Made by a program: the position numbers and the translations under genes | The notes under the pieces: model-generated | The model's database searches: none | What the model was told of the DNA's origin: nothing | The model's input: the letters and a program-made list of their open reading frames with translations, nothing else | Shown here: one piece after another, positions 5,716 to 8,766 of the stretch | How positions within the stretch are numbered: the stretch's first letter is position 1 | How the letters are laid out: each line of letters opens with the position of its first letter | Assembly (NCBI GenBank): GCA_030636065.1 | Contig: DAOVXR010000053.1 | Coordinates: 1 to 8,766, forward strand | DNA from: Sedimentisphaerales bacterium | GTDB lineage: Bacteria; Planctomycetota; Phycisphaerae; Sedimentisphaerales; SM23-30 | Direction of reading: 5' to 3' | Length of the DNA: 8,766 nt

Positions 5716-7233
5716 TTATTGTGGTTCAATCAAGCGACGAAATTTATATTGGTATAATGACAAGCCTTCTTTTCGTTCGATTTTAACCTCGTATTTGGTT
5801 ATCTTCTGGAGGTATAAAATGGTTTGCGCCCTTCTTCGTGCCTCGTGGATTTGCTTTTGATCAAGTTGTTTTTCCAGTTCTTTTATTCCTTTGCGTACGC
5901 CATCGTTATTTAGTTTTTTCCATTTCTCAGACAACCAATGGATTTCATTATCGTTTTCTGCGAATACAATAAACCACTTCAATGCTTCAACAAGGTCGAT
6001 AGGAGAAAACCCTAACTCATTATAATAATTCCAACCCTGTTGCAATTGATCCTCTTTATCTCCTGTGTATGCGTGTAAGAGACGTCTCGCAAATAAGAAT
6101 TTACTCAATGTCCGTGGGCGTTCATTATCAATTATCAAACCCGGACATCTCGACTTTAAATCATCCAAACCTTGCTTAGTGGTCGGAGTATCATACAGTG
6201 AAGCATACTTTAAGTTCTTTATCCGGGATAAAATAAGCAATCCATCGTCAGTAATTCCCGTATTATGTAAAGTTATATATTTTAACGTATTCGAATCAGC
6301 TATATCTTTAAGGTCTTCATTTTTTATGCTTGAATCGGATAGCAGAAGCGTCTCCAGGGATTTATGGCCTTTCAGTCCTGACAAGGCACCTGTAACCAAT
6401 TGGTTACGCCGAATATCCAGTGTTTGCAAATCAGGGAGCTCGGAGATGTATTTTAAACCTGTCCCCTTAATCCTGGTTCCGCTGGCATTGAGATATTTTA
6501 GCTTCTTCATACAGCCAATAGCTTTCAGATGTTCATCACTGCAATTATAGGGCAATCCGAAATACTCAAGATTTGTTAAAGCAAATATATTAGAGATATT
6601 TTTATCATTAATCGTAAAGCTATATAACTCCAGGTGCCGGAGCTGAGGAAATTTGGCTTGGTTTTTGAAAAATACATCTTGATCTCTTACTAACTCAGCA
6701 TCTATATAATATCTTATTCGCACAATATCTGGATCCGAACGTTCTATTGACTCATTTGTTATTAACCCAGAATTTTGTTCTTCCGTTAGCGGATAGGGCG
6801 CCTGGATAACTGGCGGCTTAAGGAGCTCTTGAAATGTAATGCAGATGGCCTCAATATGTGTTCTGCCATCTGGCTTTTTTGGTTTCGAAATCTGAACAAA
6901 CAAAGAAGGGTCACAGTCTGGAGGTGGAAACACCGATCCCCATATATATCCTAGGGCCTCGATTTCGCTTGCAGGAAGATGTGCTTCTTTTAGGGCACGA
7001 GAAGAGGGAACATACATCTCATATACGCCGCCTTCAGGCAATACGAATTCTCTCCAATCAGCTCTTTGGGCGTAATCATATATATCGTTGACTAATTCTC
7101 CGTCACAAAATATCTCCATTTTACCGGAAACACAAGTTGAACAGAAAAAACATATAATTAAGGGTAAAACCATACTATATCGGATATGATTAAACATAAC
7201 TATTCTCGTTTTTTTCAATAACACCATTATCAT
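5716..7233 (-). CDS. Secreted or lipid-anchored leucine-rich-repeat protein with a Sel1-like C-terminus
   Basis: 505 residues. A signal peptide is clear: basic residues, then MVLPLIICFFCSTCVSG (21-37). Several Cys in the hydrophobic run could serve as a lipobox, so it may be a lipoprotein. About eight LRR units of roughly 24 residues follow: LRHLELYS (198-205), LEYFGLPYN (222-230), LKYLNASGT (245-253), LQTLDIRRN (269-277), LETLLLSDS (293-301), LKYITLHNT (317-325), LKYASLYDT (341-349). This fold is for protein-protein contact. Residues ~385-470 carry a Sel1/TPR-like helical pair (GFSPIDLVEALKWFIVFAEN). Its ATG overlaps the previous gene's TGA as ATGA with no ribosome-binding site of its own, implying translational coupling; ATG at codon 13 or 20 is an alternative. 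Role unknown; the partner may be the product of the gene upstream. Confidence 0.8.
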   Translation of the reverse strand: MIMVLLKKTRIVMFNHIRYSMVLPLIICFFCSTCVSGKMEIFCDGELVNDIYDYAQRADWREFVLPEGGVYEMYVPSSRALKEAHLPASEIEALGYIWGSVFPPPDCDPSLFVQISKPKKPDGRTHIEAICITFQELLKPPVIQAPYPLTEEQNSGLITNESIERSDPDIVRIRYYIDAELVRDQDVFFKNQAKFPQLRHLELYSFTINDKNISNIFALTNLEYFGLPYNCSDEHLKAIGCMKKLKYLNASGTRIKGTGLKYISELPDLQTLDIRRNQLVTGALSGLKGHKSLETLLLSDSSIKNEDLKDIADSNTLKYITLHNTGITDDGLLILSRIKNLKYASLYDTPTTKQGLDDLKSRCPGLIIDNERPRTLSKFLFARRLLHAYTGDKEDQLQQGWNYYNELGFSPIDLVEALKWFIVFAENDNEIHWLSEKWKKLNNDGVRKGIKELEKQLDQKQIHEARRRAQTILYLQKITKYEVKIERKEGLSLYQYKFRRLIEPQ

Positions 7234-7802
7234 TTAGTATTAACAGGTATGTTAAACCAGCCCTCTCTTTCATTGTAATTCATCCAATCATCTCGCTGTA
7301 CTAAACCGGTACGATCTTTCATCCGATTATTATATCCTCCAGCGCCATTATATTCGACATCAGATATGAAAGTCCCTTTTACCTTTTGGCTGCAACCCCA
7401 CGAAACACCTGCGTCTATAAACCCTGTCGCTATGGGAATTATATTCTTACCGGGGTTTTCCAAGCCGGGTATTTGAGGAATATGAGTAGAATCAGACCCC
7501 CAAATATCCTTGCTTTGATCCAAAGAACCGCTCTTAAAAGGGGACTTCCCCGCATAGATCAAAATTTGTGTTTTTACATCAATATATCCACTTGTGTAGC
7601 ATCGAGACTCTATATGAAAACCCTTGAACATAAGCATAGAATAAAAGGCTGACACCCGAGGTATCAGATTTGCCCTCTCATGCATCTGCCTACTGGCTAT
7701 ACCTACGCCTCCAGACCCCGCAGAGCCAGTTCTACGGATATCATTATTTTCTATACCAAGAGTACGTATAAATGTTGCTGCACTGGTACCTTCGCTTAGC
7801 AT
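7230..7802 (-). CDS. Unrecognised 190-aa protein joined to an RHS scrap
   Basis: No family recognised. The frame is open upstream of the ATG and encodes NNYYDGWRVLTETDE (7847-7803), an RHS sequence, so this is probably an RHS C-terminal tip or a chimera. The body is soluble-looking, rich in Gly, Asn and aromatic residues, with no signal peptide or membrane segment. Notable runs are TGSAGSGGVGIASRQMHERA (25-44), IWGSDSTHIPQIPGLENPGK (100-119) and EYNGAGGYNNR (150-160). Cys occurs at 68 and 137 only. GGAAA lies 9 nt before the ATG but is part of the RHS codons. The stop is coupled by ATGA to the LRR gene. It might be a toxin-like tip, but no catalytic motif is visible, so the function is open. 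Confidence 0.6.
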   Translation of the reverse strand: MLSEGTSAATFIRTLGIENNDIRRTGSAGSGGVGIASRQMHERANLIPRVSAFYSMLMFKGFHIESRCYTSGYIDVKTQILIYAGKSPFKSGSLDQSKDIWGSDSTHIPQIPGLENPGKNIIPIATGFIDAGVSWGCSQKVKGTFISDVEYNGAGGYNNRMKDRTGLVQRDDWMNYNEREGWFNIPVNTK

Positions 7803-7862
7803 TTCATCTGTTTCCGTCAGAACCCGCCAGCCATCATAATAATTATTTGTGGCGAGTGCATT
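7803..7862 (-). pseudogene. RHS scrap at the YYDGWR motif
   Basis: Codons before the ATG at 7802 read ALATNNYYDGWRVLTETDE, the conserved stretch that follows the last YD repeats in RHS proteins of this kind. Similarity starts abruptly near 7850. Upstream the frame has no start codon and soon meets a stop, and the region overlaps the last codons of the membrane-protein gene. The stretch 7824-7850 matches 1675-1701 in 22 of 27 bases, so both scraps break at the same motif. Confidence 0.65.
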
Positions 7863-8151
7863 TAAAAAACAACACGGTATTGTATATTATACTGATCACA
7901 ATTGCAACAATTGACCAAATTATAGCGATGCGAATAACCGTGAGACCGGCGCCAATTTGAAACATCATTTTTTCAGCCTGTTGTGGACTTATGGTTTTTT
8001 CTATAGCAAGATTATTGAATATATCGTTTACGTAATTGCTGGCTGAATTCCACCCAAGAAAAGCAAGTGGTATCCAACCAATGCAGAATAAAAACGATAG
8101 AAGCAATGCAAAAATACGAATATACTTATTTATCCTCTGGTCAATTAACAT
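7843..8151 (-). CDS. Small two-helix membrane protein
   Basis: 102 residues with two hydrophobic helices, at about 11-33 (IRIFALLLSFLFCIGWIPLA) and 68-97 (AGLTVIRIAIIWSIVAIVIS and onward), joined by a polar loop (EKTISPQQAEKM). A basic tail KCTRHK is predicted cytoplasmic with both ends inside. GAGG lies 8 nt before the ATG, supporting this start. It is 48 nt after the RHS-tip-like gene and ends within RHS-derived codons, so its C-terminus may have been created by rearrangement. No family recognised. Its position after a candidate effector would fit an immunity protein, which is inference only. Confidence 0.65.
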   Translation of the reverse strand: MLIDQRINKYIRIFALLLSFLFCIGWIPLAFLGWNSASNYVNDIFNNLAIEKTISPQQAEKMMFQIGAGLTVIRIAIIWSIVAIVISIIYNTVLFFKCTRHK

Positions 8152-8170
8152 TTTATGCGCCTCACATTAG

Positions 8171-8185
8171 ACTAAATTTATTAGT
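8171..8185. repeat. Small inverted repeat between genes
   Basis: ACTAA-ATTTA-TTAGT forms a short AT-rich dyad between the RHS-tip-like gene and the membrane-protein gene. It is weak and may be chance. No confident promoter was found here, so the two genes may be cotranscribed. Confidence 0.25.
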
Positions 8186-8199
8186 AAGTCAGTATATCA

Positions 8200-8676
8200 T
8201 TATGGTGTGGATAGCTTAGATAAGCAGCATTTTTTGATTGCATTATTAACCCATGAACGGCAATTATAACCTGACCATTTGTATTCACCGTGTGTTTTAT
8301 GGCGTGAGATATTTGCAAATGCTGCAATGCATCTTGTTATATCGTCACATGTTGCACAACGACATGGTATGGATTTACCTTTGCGTAAACCGAATTCCAA
8401 ATACCCATGCTTCTTTTTGCCTAATGGCCAAATGATTACTTTTTTCTTCTTCTTTTCACTTGGTTCATTTTCACCCATTTGGCCACCAGGGCCATAAACA
8501 TAATTTCCAGGCCAAAATCCCCAAGATGAATCACCACAGGTTATCCATTCGTGCCCACTACTAACTTTAAGGGGACCCAAATTGGTATATTCTTTCGCAC
8601 GTTTTACATAGCAACCACAAGCTGCTGTAAACGGCGGAGTAAAAGTGCGGCGGGTGGCGGACCAAAACCGCGGCAC
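8200..8676 (-). CDS. RHS-tip-like protein with a His...NCRxWV...CCL signature
   Basis: 158 codons from a GTG at 8676. Residues from about 19 resemble a C-terminal domain I associate with planctomycete RHS proteins: HEWITCGDSSWGFWPG (42-57), a Lys-rich linker (75-79 and 87-89), IPCRCATCDDITRCIAAFA (103-121) and the ending GYNCRSWVNNAIKKCCL (136-152). A His followed much later by an Asn-Cys pair recalls permuted papain/NlpC-P60-like folds (for example LRAT-type NCEHF), so H42 and C139 could be catalytic. That is inference. The first ~18 residues (VPRFWSATRRTFTPPF-type) come from GC-rich DNA unlike the rest and are probably foreign; the GTG has no clear ribosome-binding site. It is best read as a displaced RHS C-terminal tip without its core. 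Confidence 0.6.
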   Translation of the reverse strand: MPRFWSATRRTFTPPFTAACGCYVKRAKEYTNLGPLKVSSGHEWITCGDSSWGFWPGNYVYGPGGQMGENEPSEKKKKKVIIWPLGKKKHGYLEFGLRKGKSIPCRCATCDDITRCIAAFANISRHKTHGEYKWSGYNCRSWVNNAIKKCCLSKLSTP

Positions 8677-8766
8677 CCAAGCCCTATTTACCCCGCTTAC
8701 TGCGGGATGTCAAACATTTTTCATCTCCTAAACACCTACCCCCGGATTTCCCACGTATCCCGAGGA
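8625..8766. other. GC-rich leader, candidate dispersed repeat
   Basis: This DNA is markedly richer in GC than the AT-rich genes beside it. On the minus strand it has TTTAGGAG followed by ATG TTT GAC ATC CCG CAG TAA (8717-8697), a six-codon frame whose stop falls in the loop of a small hairpin, CCCGC-TTACT-GCGGG (8692-8706). It reads in frame into the RHS-tip-like gene after a TGA. Its composition and structure suggest a repeated or mobile sequence, but only one copy is in this window. Confidence 0.35.

Noticed and set aside
6065..6550. 161-codon plus-strand frame within the LRR gene
   Set aside because: It is antisense to a clear LRR-coding region and shows no motif of its own.
214..8195. 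Shared TGACTTACT words near 214-224 and 8183-8191 as a paired repeat or attachment site
   Set aside because: Only nine bases match in AT-rich DNA, which chance explains.
8170..8205. Promoter with TATACT for the membrane-protein gene
   Set aside because: No acceptable -35 at 16-18 nt; cotranscription with the upstream gene is as likely.
1..8766. CRISPR array, tRNA or rRNA
   Set aside because: No regularly spaced repeats, cloverleaf-like segments or rRNA-like sequence were seen on reading both strands.

Overview
The window looks like an accessory, rearranged stretch of a chromosome from a Planctomycetota-type bacterium, most probably Phycisphaerae. This placement is inferred from protein style: a YD-repeat (RHS) protein with repeated DPC/DPCN insertions, a dockerin-like remnant, a short FN3 protein type I associate with that class, and an LRR/Sel1-like lipoprotein. 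There is no rRNA or housekeeping marker, so it is tentative.

Layout. 1-250: the 3' end of a possible plus-strand gene, a perfect 13-bp hairpin, and a strong sigma70-type promoter pointing left. 250-666: no clear gene, apart from a dockerin-like remnant at 542-621. 667-3088 (minus): an RHS/YD-repeat gene fragment, frameshifted near its left-over 5' end and cut off at a YYYDGWR motif, followed 9 nt later by a GT2 glycosyltransferase. 3092-3469: a gene-poor stretch with repeat-like sequence. 3470-5474: a small plus-strand FN3 gene broken by an IS256-family element of about 1.46 kb (transposase on the minus strand). The first 11 codons with their ribosome-binding site lie on the left of the element and the last ~165 codons on the right, so some coding sequence was lost. 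5475-5715: hairpin and intergenic DNA. 5716-8676 (minus): four genes. In transcription order they are an RHS-tip-like protein with a His...NCRxWV...CCL signature, a two-helix membrane protein, an unrecognised 190-aa protein preceded by a second RHS scrap (also at YYDGWR), and a secreted LRR plus Sel1-like protein coupled to it by an ATGA overlap.

Reading. The two RHS scraps break at the same motif about 6 kb apart, and the short genes beside the second look like displaced RHS C-terminal cassettes. The best hypothesis for an undescribed system is an orphan RHS-tip array (candidate effector, candidate membrane immunity protein, further tip, LRR lipoprotein) that exchanges with an RHS core at the YYYDGWR codons. 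Homology, toxicity and immunity are all untested. A second point of interest is the IS: its transposase ribosome-binding site lies in a long-range stem that would block translation of transcripts entering from outside.
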